NCBI RefSeq assembly: GCF_003752175.1
Contig: NZ_RJVF01000010.1
Span: 186,001-250,000, forward strand
Source: Comamonas sp. BIGb0124
GTDB lineage: Bacteria; Pseudomonadota; Gammaproteobacteria; Burkholderiales; Burkholderiaceae_C
Reading direction: 5' to 3'
Length of the DNA: 64,000 nucleotides
Shown: positions 52,515 to 62,061 of the stretch, one piece after another
How the letters are laid out: the number at the start of each line of letters is the position of its first letter
Numbering within the stretch: position 1 is the first letter of the stretch
The notes under the pieces: generated by a model
What the model was told of the DNA's origin: nothing
Seen by the model: the letters and a program-made list of their open reading frames with translations, nothing else
The model's database searches: none
Position numbers and translations under genes: made by a program

Positions 52515-53789
52515 ATGAAATACCACCCTTCCATCCGGCCCGTGATGCTGACGATGGCCCTGGCCGCTTCGGCTTCCGGCGCCGCCGCCGCCGATGTGCG
52601 CGTGATGTGTTACCAGGACAGCGTGGAGTGCGAGGTCACGGCCGAGCTCGCCAAACGGTTCGAGGCGCAGAACCCCGGGACCCGGATCATCGTCGACAAC
52701 GTGCCGTTCAAGACCATCCTGGAACAGCTGCCGGTGCAACTGGCTGCGGGGCAGGGGCCGGACATTGCACGGGTGACCGATCTCAACGGCCTGTCGAAGT
52801 ACTACCTGGACATCTCGGGTTACCTCAAGGACCGTGCGTATTGGGACACCCAGTTCGCATCGACCTCGCAGTGGCTGCGTCCGACACCGGGCGACAAGGG
52901 CATCTACGGTTTCATGTCCCAATTGACGTTGACCGCACCGTTCGTGAACAAGACATTGTTCGAGCAGGCCAATGTGCCGCTGCCCGGCCCCAAGGCCACA
53001 TGGGACGAATGGGCCGAGGCGACCCGCAAGGTGGCCAAGGCGACCCAGGTGAAGGCCGGCATGGCGTGGGACCGCTCGGGCCATCGTTTCGCCGGTCCGG
53101 CCGTGAGCTACGGCGCGAAGCTGTTCGACGCCAAGGGCGAGCCGGTCATCGACGACGGTTATCGGGTGGCGGTCGAGAAATTCGTCGGCTGGCACAAGGA
53201 CGGCACCATGCTGCGCGATGTCTGGGCCGGCACGGGGGGCTCGACCTATGCGGACTCGATCGGCGAGTTCATCAACGCCAACGTGGTCATGGTGCTGTCG
53301 GGCAGCTGGCAGGTGAGCCGTCTGCAGCGCGAGGTGGGCAACAACTTCGACTGGGTGGCGGTGCCCAACCCCTGCGGTCCGGCGGCCTGTTCGGGCATGC
53401 CCGGCGGCGCAGCCTGGGTTGCGCTCAAGACCACCAAGTCGCCCAAGGAAACGGCGGCTTTCCTCGACTTCATGGCCTCGGAAGCCGCCTATGCGGAGTT
53501 CACCAGCCGCACCAACAACATTCCGGCCCACGCCGGACTGGTGGCCAAGGGCGTGCAGTACCCGGGCGCCAAGGGGCAGGCGCAGGCGGCATTGACGGCG
53601 ATCGGCGGCACGGTGGCGAGCCTGGCGCCGGCGGCCTATCAGTTGCAGGGCTACAAGTACAACCGCGCCGTCATGCTGCCGACCGTCACGCGGGTCACCC
53701 AGGCCATCGTCGGCGAGATGTCGACGGCCGATGCGGTCGCCCGCATCCGCACCGACATGCAGGACGCCCTGAAGCAGGCGCAGAAATAA
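52515..53789 (+). CDS. Sugar-type ABC transporter substrate-binding protein
   Basis: 424 residues from ATG 52515 (CAGGAGAC upstream). Signal peptide about 1-26 (TMALAASASGAAAADV). Family 1 extracellular solute-binding fold: RFEAQNPGTRIIVDNV, AAGQGPDIARVTDL and MVLSGSWQVSRL, as in UgpB/MalE-type proteins. Two Cys (VMCYQDSVEC) near the mature N-terminus could form a disulfide. It lies 39 bases after glpD, ahead of permeases, ATPase and GH31, so the ligand is probably a glycerol-containing glycoside, a context-based inference. Confidence 0.92.
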   Translation: MKYHPSIRPVMLTMALAASASGAAAADVRVMCYQDSVECEVTAELAKRFEAQNPGTRIIVDNVPFKTILEQLPVQLAAGQGPDIARVTDLNGLSKYYLDISGYLKDRAYWDTQFASTSQWLRPTPGDKGIYGFMSQLTLTAPFVNKTLFEQANVPLPGPKATWDEWAEATRKVAKATQVKAGMAWDRSGHRFAGPAVSYGAKLFDAKGEPVIDDGYRVAVEKFVGWHKDGTMLRDVWAGTGGSTYADSIGEFINANVVMVLSGSWQVSRLQREVGNNFDWVAVPNPCGPAACSGMPGGAAWVALKTTKSPKETAAFLDFMASEAAYAEFTSRTNNIPAHAGLVAKGVQYPGAKGQAQAALTAIGGTVASLAPAAYQLQGYKYNRAVMLPTVTRVTQAIVGEMSTADAVARIRTDMQDALKQAQK

Positions 53790-53904
53790 ACCCGAATCCG
53801 GCTGTGCCGGCGAGGTCTCTTCGCCGTTCGTTTCTTCACTCACTCCCTCCAGACCTGTGCTGCGGGACGGCAGGGCGCCGTCTCGCAGCCACCGGGATTT
53901 GTCC

Positions 53905-54882
53905 ATGAGATTGCTTTCCTTTTTCTTCAACCTGCTGGAGCCGTTCTTCCGGCTCTGCCAGCGCTGGCTGGGCCTGTCCCGGCTGGGATGGCTGTTCGTC
54001 GGCCCCAACCTGCTGGTGTTCGGGCTGTTCACGTTCCTGCCCATCGTCATCAACTTCTTCTATGCGACATCGGGCGGCGTGAAGCTCATGCCGCTGGAGC
54101 GGCCGTTCACGGGCGTCGAGAACTTCCAGACCCTGTTCCAGTGCGGCAACTACCTGGACATCTCGACCTGCAACCGCGACGTGTTCTGGCGGGCCATCCT
54201 GAACACGCTCAAGTTCAGCGTGCTGCAGGTGACGCTGATGCTGGTGTTCTCGGTGCTGACGGCGCTGGTGCTCAACCGCAAGATCATGGGGCGCGGATTC
54301 TGGCGCGGCGTGTTCTTCTATCCGGTGCTGCTGTCGCCGGTGGTGGTCGCACTGATCTGGAAGTGGGTGCTGCAGAACCAGGGCGTGCTCAACGCGGGGC
54401 TGGCTGCCTACGGCATGCAGCCGGTCGAGTGGCTGACCGATGCAGGCTGGGCCTTCTTCTGGACCATCTTCGTCTCGATCTGGGCGCACATGGGCTTCTA
54501 CACGCTCATCCTGCTGGCCGGTCTGCAGGCCATTCCGCGCGACATGTACGAGGCCGCCGAGATGGACCGCGCCGGACCGTGGCGCACGCTCACGCGCATC
54601 ACGCTGCCGCTGCTGATGCCCAACCTGATCGTGGTCGTGGTGCTGGCGGCGATCCGGGCCATCCAGATCTTCGACGAGGTCTTTGTGCTGACGGGAGGCG
54701 GTCCGGGCTCGGCCACCACCTTCATCGTGCAATTCATCTACCAGACCGGTTTTGCCGAACAGATCCATCTGTACGGCCTGGCGGCAGCGGCGTCGCTTGC
54801 GCTGGCGGCTTTCCTGGTGGTATTGACCCTGGCGCAACTGCGGCTGACTCGCGCAAGCGAGCAGGGCCGCAAAGGACGTTGA
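53905..54882 (+). CDS. ABC transporter permease (UgpA/MalF family)
   Basis: 325 residues from ATG 53905. Six membrane helices; the EAA loop is YEAAEMDRAGPWRTLTRITL near 230-249. A loop between the first two helices holds a Cys pair (QCGNYLDISTCN). Pairs with the next permease, whose start is 1 base after its stop. Confidence 0.93.
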   Translation: MRLLSFFFNLLEPFFRLCQRWLGLSRLGWLFVGPNLLVFGLFTFLPIVINFFYATSGGVKLMPLERPFTGVENFQTLFQCGNYLDISTCNRDVFWRAILNTLKFSVLQVTLMLVFSVLTALVLNRKIMGRGFWRGVFFYPVLLSPVVVALIWKWVLQNQGVLNAGLAAYGMQPVEWLTDAGWAFFWTIFVSIWAHMGFYTLILLAGLQAIPRDMYEAAEMDRAGPWRTLTRITLPLLMPNLIVVVVLAAIRAIQIFDEVFVLTGGGPGSATTFIVQFIYQTGFAEQIHLYGLAAAASLALAAFLVVLTLAQLRLTRASEQGRKGR

Positions 54883-54883
54883 C

Positions 54884-55933
54884 ATGCGTGTGACCGAATT
54901 CCTTCTCCGTACCCGTGGACGCCGCCGGCTGCACTGGACCGACGTGATGAGTTATGCCTACCTGTTCGTGGGCCTGCTGACGATGTTCGGGCCGGTGCTG
55001 TGGCTGGTGATGTCGTCGTTCAAGACCGAGGCCTCGATCGGCCAGTTCCCGCCCACCTTCCTGCCCTACGCGCAGAAGGTGGTGCAGGTGGAGGGGCACG
55101 AGCAGCCGCTGCCGCTGTTCGAGGTCAGGACGCCGGACGGCGGCGTGCGCGAGCTCGCCCAGGTCAACCGCATCGGCATCATGGCCAACATGGTGGATCC
55201 GGCGGCACCCGACGACACGGTGCGGGTCAACATCAACCAGCGCAAGCCGGTCAACGAACTGTCGTTCGCCTGGAACAACTACGTCGACATCTTCCACAAG
55301 TTCACCTTCGGCACCTACCTGTGGAACAGCGTCTTCATCACCGTGGTGGCGACCCTGCTGACCTTGCTGTTCAACTCGATGGCGGCCTTCGCGCTGTCGA
55401 AGTACCGCTTCGCGGGGCAGAAAGCCGTGTTCCTGCTGATCATCGCCACGCTGATGATTCCGCCCACCATCATCCTGGTGCCGGTGTTCCTGGTGATCAA
55501 CGAGACCGGGCTGCTCAACAGCCTGTGGGGGGTGATCTTGCCCGCCGTGGCGACGCCGACGGGGGTCTTCCTGCTGCGTCAGTACATGCTGACCATTCCG
55601 GACGAACTGATCGAGGCGGCGCGCATGGACCATGCGAGCGAGTGGCGCATCTACTGGCGCATCGTGTTGCCGCTGTCGGCCCCTGCGCTGGCGGTGCTGG
55701 CGATTTTTTCGGTGATGTGGCGGTGGAACGACTTCCTGCTGCCCTTGATCGTGCTCTCCAAGAGCGAATTCTTCACGCTGCAGCTGGCGCTCAACTCCTT
55801 CCAGGGTGAGCTCAATACGCAGTGGCATTACCTGCTGGCCATGACGGTCATCACCCTGTTGCCGGTGACCCTGGTGTTTGCGTTCCTGCAGCGCTACATC
55901 ACCACGGGCATCGCCAGCGCCGGCGTCAAGTAA
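54884..55933 (+). CDS. ABC transporter permease (UgpE/MalG family) with an enlarged periplasmic loop
   Basis: 349 residues. First membrane helix about 24-44, the next only at about 148-172. Between FPPTFLP (55-61) and NNYVDIF (131-137), which usually follow within a few residues, lies a hydrophilic insert of roughly 65 residues (including QPLPLFEVRTPDGGVREL). EAA loop: IEAARMDHASEWRIYWRIVL. C-terminal part normal. The insert faces the periplasm and might contact the binding protein. Confidence 0.92.
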   Translation: MRVTEFLLRTRGRRRLHWTDVMSYAYLFVGLLTMFGPVLWLVMSSFKTEASIGQFPPTFLPYAQKVVQVEGHEQPLPLFEVRTPDGGVRELAQVNRIGIMANMVDPAAPDDTVRVNINQRKPVNELSFAWNNYVDIFHKFTFGTYLWNSVFITVVATLLTLLFNSMAAFALSKYRFAGQKAVFLLIIATLMIPPTIILVPVFLVINETGLLNSLWGVILPAVATPTGVFLLRQYMLTIPDELIEAARMDHASEWRIYWRIVLPLSAPALAVLAIFSVMWRWNDFLLPLIVLSKSEFFTLQLALNSFQGELNTQWHYLLAMTVITLLPVTLVFAFLQRYITTGIASAGVK

Positions 55934-55966
55934 GCCGGGCCTCTTCCCTTTTGCAAGGACTCCATC

Positions 55967-56992
<1,026 letters not shown>

Positions 56993-57008
56993 AAGGACTT
57001 GAGACTCT

Positions 57009-59162
57009 ATGACTCCGTTAAGCACCTCGGGCTGGCAGCTCGATCCCGGCCAGGCCGATGCCGATGCGCGTGCCCCCCTGGACGGCGGCGGCCAACTGAA
57101 GCTGGCCTTCCTGACCCCTACCATGGCCCGTGTGACGTGGGAGACCGCGCAGGGCTACAAGGAGCCGCGCACCTGGGCCATCAGCCCGGTGGCCGGGCAG
57201 GATGTGCCGTGGACCGGACGCGACCGTGCCAGTCTCGACGGCTTCGCGCGGCCCGCGATCGCGCAGACCGCCGATGAGCCGCTGCTGCAGACCGGCCAAC
57301 TGGCGGTTCGCCTGCACGGCGGCCCGGGCCGGGCCGTGGGCCTGGAGTGGTCCGATCCCGAGAGCGGCCGCATCTACCTGCGCGACCGCGGCACGAGCGC
57401 CTACCTCGGCGAGCGCCGCACCGGCCTGGTCCGGCACTGCGTGGTGCGGCATCCGAGCGAGCAGTACTTCGGCCTGGGCGACAAGACCGGTCCGCTCAAT
57501 CTGCACGGGCGCCGCCTGCGCTGCATGGGCCAGGATTCGCTGGGCTACGACCCCCGCAACGGCGATCCGCTCTACAAGCACTGGCCTTTCCTCATGACAC
57601 GCACGGTCGACGGCCTGTGGACGGGCGTGTACTACGACACGCTGTCGGCCTGCACGTTCGATCTGGGCTGCGAGCACGACAACTATCACGACTTCTTTCG
57701 CACGCTGGACATCGACGACGGCGATCTCGACTACTACATCATGGTGGGCCGCACGCCGGCCGAGGTGGTGTCGCAGTTCGTGCAGCTCATCGGCGGCACC
57801 CACCTGCCGCCGCGCTGGTCGGTCGGCTACGCGCAGACGGCCATGGGCCTGCCCGATGCACCCGATGCGCAGGTCCGCCTCGACGCCTTCATCGACGAAT
57901 GCGTGAGCCGCCGGATCCCGATCTCGTCCTTCCACTACGGCTCGGGCTATTCGAGCCGCGGCAAGCAGCGCTACGTGTTCACCTGGAACCGCAGCAAGTT
58001 CCCGGATCCCGAAGCCGTCAACGCCAAGTTCCACGCGGCGGGCATGCGCATCGTGGCCAACCTCAAGCCCTGTCTGCTCGACGACCACCCGTCTTACGAG
58101 AAACTGGCGGGAGAGGGTGCGTTCCTGCAGCACCGGGACAACGGCAAGCCCGTGCTCGAGCCCTACTGGGACGGCCAGGGTTCGCACCTGGACTTCACCC
58201 GCGAAGGCGCGGTCGCCTGGTGGAAGTCGCAACTGAAGGCCGAGATCCTGGATCGCGGCATCGATGTCGGCTGGAACGACAACAACGAGTACGCGATTCA
58301 GGCCGAGGATGCGTATTCGGACGGCTGGGGCCAGCCCATGCCCATGCACCGCAGCCGTCCGCTGCACGGCCTGCTCATGACCCGCGCCACCTTCGAGGCC
58401 CAGCAGGAACATGCGCGCACGCAGGGCGACGACGAGCCCATCTACACCATCACGCGCGCCGGCCCTCCCGGTCTGCAGCGTTACGCGCAGACCTGGTCGG
58501 GCGACAACACCACCAGCTGGGCCACGCTGAAGTGGAACATCCGCACCGGCCTGCAGATGAGTCTGTCGGGCATGTTCAACATCGGGCACGACGTGGGGGG
58601 CTTCTATGGCCCGGTTCCCAGTCCGGAACTGCTGCTGCGCTGGGTCCAGGCCTGCAGTCTCAATCCGCGCATGGTGATGAATTCGTGGAAAGAGGGGGGC
58701 GTGACCAACCTGCCGTGGATGCATGCCGAGGTCGAGGACGCGGTGCGCAATGCCATCGGCCTGCGCTACCGGCTCATGCCCTACCTGTGGCAGTGCTTCG
58801 AGCAGGCGTCGCAGACGCATGTGCCCATCATTCGTCCCACCTTCTTCAACTTCCCGGACGATGTGGCCTGTCTGACCGACAGCGACGACTTCATGCTGGG
58901 CGACTGGCTGCTGGTCGCGCCCGTGGTGGAGGAAGGCGCGGTAACGCGTCGTGTCTATCTGCCCGCACTGCCGGCCGGCGAACGCTGGTTTGCGCTGGAC
59001 ACCCGCGAGCCTTACGAGGCCGGACGCGAGCACACGGTCGAGGCGCCGCTGGAACACCTGCCGATCTTTGTGCGGCAGGGCGCCCGCATCCCGGTCGCCA
59101 GCCCGAAGGCGGGACAGGTCGCGGCCTTCGACGATCCGGTGAGCGAAGTGCTGTCGTTCTGA
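57009..59162 (+). CDS. Glycoside hydrolase family 31 protein (alpha-glycosidase)
   Basis: 717 residues with no signal peptide, so cytoplasmic. N-terminal beta domain to about 265, TIM barrel about 265-620, C-terminal beta sheets. Nucleophile D424 in GWNDNNEY (family WxDMNE), acid D499 in TWSGDN, then FNIGHDVGGFYG. Where GH31 enzymes commonly show a His at the -1 subsite after the GGF-RW-Q block, this protein reads RMVMNSWKEGG with N558. Retaining alpha-glycosidase activity is likely; the substrate is unknown. Last gene of the glpD-ABC operon, 16 bases after the ATPase. Confidence 0.9.
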   Translation: MTPLSTSGWQLDPGQADADARAPLDGGGQLKLAFLTPTMARVTWETAQGYKEPRTWAISPVAGQDVPWTGRDRASLDGFARPAIAQTADEPLLQTGQLAVRLHGGPGRAVGLEWSDPESGRIYLRDRGTSAYLGERRTGLVRHCVVRHPSEQYFGLGDKTGPLNLHGRRLRCMGQDSLGYDPRNGDPLYKHWPFLMTRTVDGLWTGVYYDTLSACTFDLGCEHDNYHDFFRTLDIDDGDLDYYIMVGRTPAEVVSQFVQLIGGTHLPPRWSVGYAQTAMGLPDAPDAQVRLDAFIDECVSRRIPISSFHYGSGYSSRGKQRYVFTWNRSKFPDPEAVNAKFHAAGMRIVANLKPCLLDDHPSYEKLAGEGAFLQHRDNGKPVLEPYWDGQGSHLDFTREGAVAWWKSQLKAEILDRGIDVGWNDNNEYAIQAEDAYSDGWGQPMPMHRSRPLHGLLMTRATFEAQQEHARTQGDDEPIYTITRAGPPGLQRYAQTWSGDNTTSWATLKWNIRTGLQMSLSGMFNIGHDVGGFYGPVPSPELLLRWVQACSLNPRMVMNSWKEGGVTNLPWMHAEVEDAVRNAIGLRYRLMPYLWQCFEQASQTHVPIIRPTFFNFPDDVACLTDSDDFMLGDWLLVAPVVEEGAVTRRVYLPALPAGERWFALDTREPYEAGREHTVEAPLEHLPIFVRQGARIPVASPKAGQVAAFDDPVSEVLSF

Positions 59163-59190
59163 CGGCCGTCGGCCCCCGGGCCCGACCTGC

Positions 59191-59250
59191 AGCCGCATGG
59201 CGCGGGGCGCCGGCTTGCAGGCCGGTGGCCTGGGCCATGCGGCTTTTTTT
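59191..59250 (+). terminator. Strong terminator closing the glpD-ABC-GH31 operon
   Basis: AGCCGCATGGC (59191-59201) pairs with GCCATGCGGCT (59234-59244); the 32-base loop can form an inner GCCGGC-type hairpin, and a 7-base T-run follows. It is the only intrinsic terminator I see from glpD onwards. Confidence 0.9.
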
Positions 59251-61886
59251 CAACCGGCGGGCATGCGATTGCCGGGCTGCCGCGCCAGCGCAAAGAGCTC
59301 GGCCAGCGCCTGCGCGGGCAGCGGCCGGCTGAAATGGAAGCCCTGCACTTCGTCGCAGGGGTGCAGGCGCAGGCAGGCGAGCTGCTCGGGCGTTTCCACG
59401 CCTTCGGCGGTGACGGTGATGCCCAGCGAACGGCCGAGGTCGCCGAGGGCCTGCACGATGGCCCGGTCGTTGCCGCTGCTGGCGAGCTCGGCGATGAAGC
59501 TGCGGTCGATCTTGATGCCGTCGAGCGGGTAGCGGCGCAGGTAGGCCAGCGATGAAAAGCCGGTGCCGAAGTCGTCCAGGCTCAGGCGGACGCCCAGATC
59601 CTTGAGCGCCTGCAGCGTGGCCAGTGCAGCCTGGTCGTGCGCCAGCAGCACGCGTTCGGTGATCTCGAGCTCGAGGCGGTGGGCCGGCAGTCCGCTGGCA
59701 TGCAGCGCACGGGCGACATCGCCGGGGATGTCGCTGTGTTCGCCGAACTGCCCGGGCGATAGATTGACCGAAACACCGATGTCGTCCGGCCACCGGGCGG
59801 CTTCTCGGCAGGCCGTTTCGAGCACCCAGCGGCCCAGCGGCTGGATGAGGCCGGTGTCTTCGGCCAGCGGAATGAACAGGTCGGGCGGCAGCAGTCCACG
59901 CTGCGGATGTTGCCAGCGCACCAGCGCCTCGCAACTGCGGAGCGTGCCGTCCGCCGTGGCATAGCGGGGCTGGTAGTGCAGGCGCAACTGGCCTTCGTTC
60001 AGTGCCCGGCGCAGGTCGTCCTCGAGGTGCCGGCGCTCGACGAGTTGCGTGTTCATGGCCGCGGTGTAGACCCGCCAGGTGTTGCGACCGGCCGCCTTGG
60101 CCTGGTAGAGCGCGATATCCCCCAGGCGCAGCAGTTCTTCGGTGGTACTCGCATGGGTGGGCGCCAGGGTGATGCCGATGCTGGTCCCGATGTAGACCTG
60201 CTGCGGGCCGAGCACAAAGGGCCGGCACAGGTCATCCACCAGCGCGGTGCAGATCCGGGTGATCTGCTGCATGTCTTCGATTCCGGGAAGTGCCAACACG
60301 AACTCGTCGCCGCCCAGGCGCGCCACCAGGCCTTCGGGCCCGGCGTGGAGCCTCAGGCGGCGGGCGACGTCCTGCAGCACCTGGTCGCCGGCGGCGTGGC
60401 CGAAAGCATCGTTGACCGGCTTGAAGCGGTCGAGATCCAGGCTCAGCAGCGTCAGCGTCGCGGGGCGCACGACCGCAGCGGACGCCGGGTCCAGGTTCGG
60501 GTCGGGTTGCGGGTCTGCCAGGTGCTGGTCGAGGAACTGATGAAGCCTGCGGCGGTTGGGCAGGCCGGTGAGCGCGTCGTGCAGCGAGAGATGGCGGACC
60601 TCGGCCTGGGCTTCGACCTCGTCGGTGATGTCCGTGGCCGTGCCGCGATGGCCGACCGTTGCTTCGCCGTCCTCGCCGCGGATGGCGCGGGCGGTGACGG
60701 TGCAGATGCGGCGCCGCCCGGTGCTGTCGTGGTAGTGGCACAGAAGCGCGTCGCGCTCGCCTTTGCCCGGCCGGGCCTGGGCCTGCAGCCATCGGTGCAG
60801 CGAGAGTCCCTGGGACTGCAGCAGGTCGGCCAGGGGCTGGCCCAGCCAGTCTTCCCGGCGAGCCCGCGTGACCTCTGTGAAACGTTCGGAGAGGTAGGTC
60901 AGGCGGCCCTGGGCATCCACTTCCCAGAGCCAGTCGGACGAGGCCTCGGCAATGTCGCGGAAGCGGCGTTCGCTGCTTCTGAGCTCGGCTTCGCTGGCGC
61001 GCACCGCGTCGAACTGGGCATCGAGCTGGCGTGCGGACACCAGCGCGTGCCGCAGCAGCAGGGTGAGCACGATGGCCAGAGCCAGCACGCCGGCGCCGAA
61101 AAGCGGCAGCGTCTGCTTCAGCAATGCCAGGCCGGGTTGCGGTGGATTCCAGTTCATCTGGATGCCGGAGTCCAGCAGCGGCATCGATTCCTGGCCGGGC
61201 AACGGGGCGTTCGACGGGGTCAGGATCGGCAGGCCGTAGGTCTCGCTGAGATGGGTCAGCTTGCCGGCGTCGAGCACGGTGACGAACAGCAGCACCGATG
61301 CAGGCCCCGTGGTGCGCTGGATCGAGGGATCCCAGCCTGGCGTTATCGTCCCGGCGGCAGCGAGGGCGGGCACGCCCCCCACGCGGAAAGCGCGCACCAC
61401 GCTGAAGTTTTCCTGGCTGGGCTCGCGGGCCGCGGCGACCAGGCCGGCGACGTCGCCTTCGAGCCAGTCGCCGGCCTGCACGGAGGCGGCCTGGCCGTCG
61501 ATGACGGCGTAGACGGTGTGGTCCTGCGGACCGATCACCAGCGCACCGTTGTAGCCGTAGAGGTCATAGGGAATGTCGCCGACATTGCGCTGATCGTCGG
61601 CCCAGTTCTTGTCGACCTTGAGATGCAGATTGCGGTAGGCCTCGCCCCACTTGCTGTAGTTGATGGTGTTGCGAGCCAGCTCGTTGCGGACCTGGTCGAA
61701 GGTGCGGGCGATGAAGGTGCGCGAGCGCTGCTGGACGTCCGTATCCTGGCTCAGGGCATTCTTGACCAGCAGCGTGCCGCCCAGGCCGATGAGCAGCAGA
61801 AGTGCACAGAGGGCGGGCAGGATGCGCGAAATCAATTGGCGGTTGCGGCGTGTCGCGGCCCAGCGTGCAAAGACGGTTTTGTGCAT
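59250..61886 (-). CDS. Membrane CHASE4-PAS-GGDEF-EAL cyclic-di-GMP signalling protein
   Basis: 878 residues from ATG 61886. Membrane helices about 21-41 and 260-279 enclose a periplasmic CHASE4-type sensor (NTINYSKWGEAYRNL, VIGPQDHTVYAVID). PAS about 302-425 (ASSDWLWEVDAQGRLTYLSE). GGDEF domain with intact GGDEF at 525-529; no RxxD inhibitory site lies five residues before it. EAL domain with E653-A-L, DDFGTGFSSL and KIDRSF, so it looks catalytically competent for both making and degrading c-di-GMP. Upstream frames to 62666 are not coding. Confidence 0.93.
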   Translation of the reverse strand: MHKTVFARWAATRRNRQLISRILPALCALLLLIGLGGTLLVKNALSQDTDVQQRSRTFIARTFDQVRNELARNTINYSKWGEAYRNLHLKVDKNWADDQRNVGDIPYDLYGYNGALVIGPQDHTVYAVIDGQAASVQAGDWLEGDVAGLVAAAREPSQENFSVVRAFRVGGVPALAAAGTITPGWDPSIQRTTGPASVLLFVTVLDAGKLTHLSETYGLPILTPSNAPLPGQESMPLLDSGIQMNWNPPQPGLALLKQTLPLFGAGVLALAIVLTLLLRHALVSARQLDAQFDAVRASEAELRSSERRFRDIAEASSDWLWEVDAQGRLTYLSERFTEVTRARREDWLGQPLADLLQSQGLSLHRWLQAQARPGKGERDALLCHYHDSTGRRRICTVTARAIRGEDGEATVGHRGTATDITDEVEAQAEVRHLSLHDALTGLPNRRRLHQFLDQHLADPQPDPNLDPASAAVVRPATLTLLSLDLDRFKPVNDAFGHAAGDQVLQDVARRLRLHAGPEGLVARLGGDEFVLALPGIEDMQQITRICTALVDDLCRPFVLGPQQVYIGTSIGITLAPTHASTTEELLRLGDIALYQAKAAGRNTWRVYTAAMNTQLVERRHLEDDLRRALNEGQLRLHYQPRYATADGTLRSCEALVRWQHPQRGLLPPDLFIPLAEDTGLIQPLGRWVLETACREAARWPDDIGVSVNLSPGQFGEHSDIPGDVARALHASGLPAHRLELEITERVLLAHDQAALATLQALKDLGVRLSLDDFGTGFSSLAYLRRYPLDGIKIDRSFIAELASSGNDRAIVQALGDLGRSLGITVTAEGVETPEQLACLRLHPCDEVQGFHFSRPLPAQALAELFALARQPGNRMPAG

Positions 61887-62010
61887 GGCGGATACCTGGA
61901 GCACGCGATGGTAACGTGAACGGGCGCCAGGCACCGTGGGGCGGGCGAGGCGCACGCCGCAAGGTGTTGCGAGGCGCGGACACGGACCGTGCGTCGGGTC
62001 GCGATGCCCG

Positions 62011-62034
62011 GCCGCCGCCGGCCGCCGCCGGCGG
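62011..62034. repeat. Short GC tandem repeat
   Basis: GCCGCCGCCG is present twice in tandem (62011-62030), followed by GCGG, in the 175-base gap between mnmC and the GGDEF/EAL gene. It may pair into a hairpin; no T-run follows. Confidence 0.5.
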
Positions 62035-62061
62035 TTCCGGCTGGACGGTGATCGGGGATCG

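Noticed and set aside
57009-59162. Assignment of the GH31 protein as a sulfoquinovosidase
   Set aside because: No clear sulfoquinovose-binding signature could be confirmed by eye and no sulfoquinovose-catabolic genes are adjacent; kept only as one possible substrate class.
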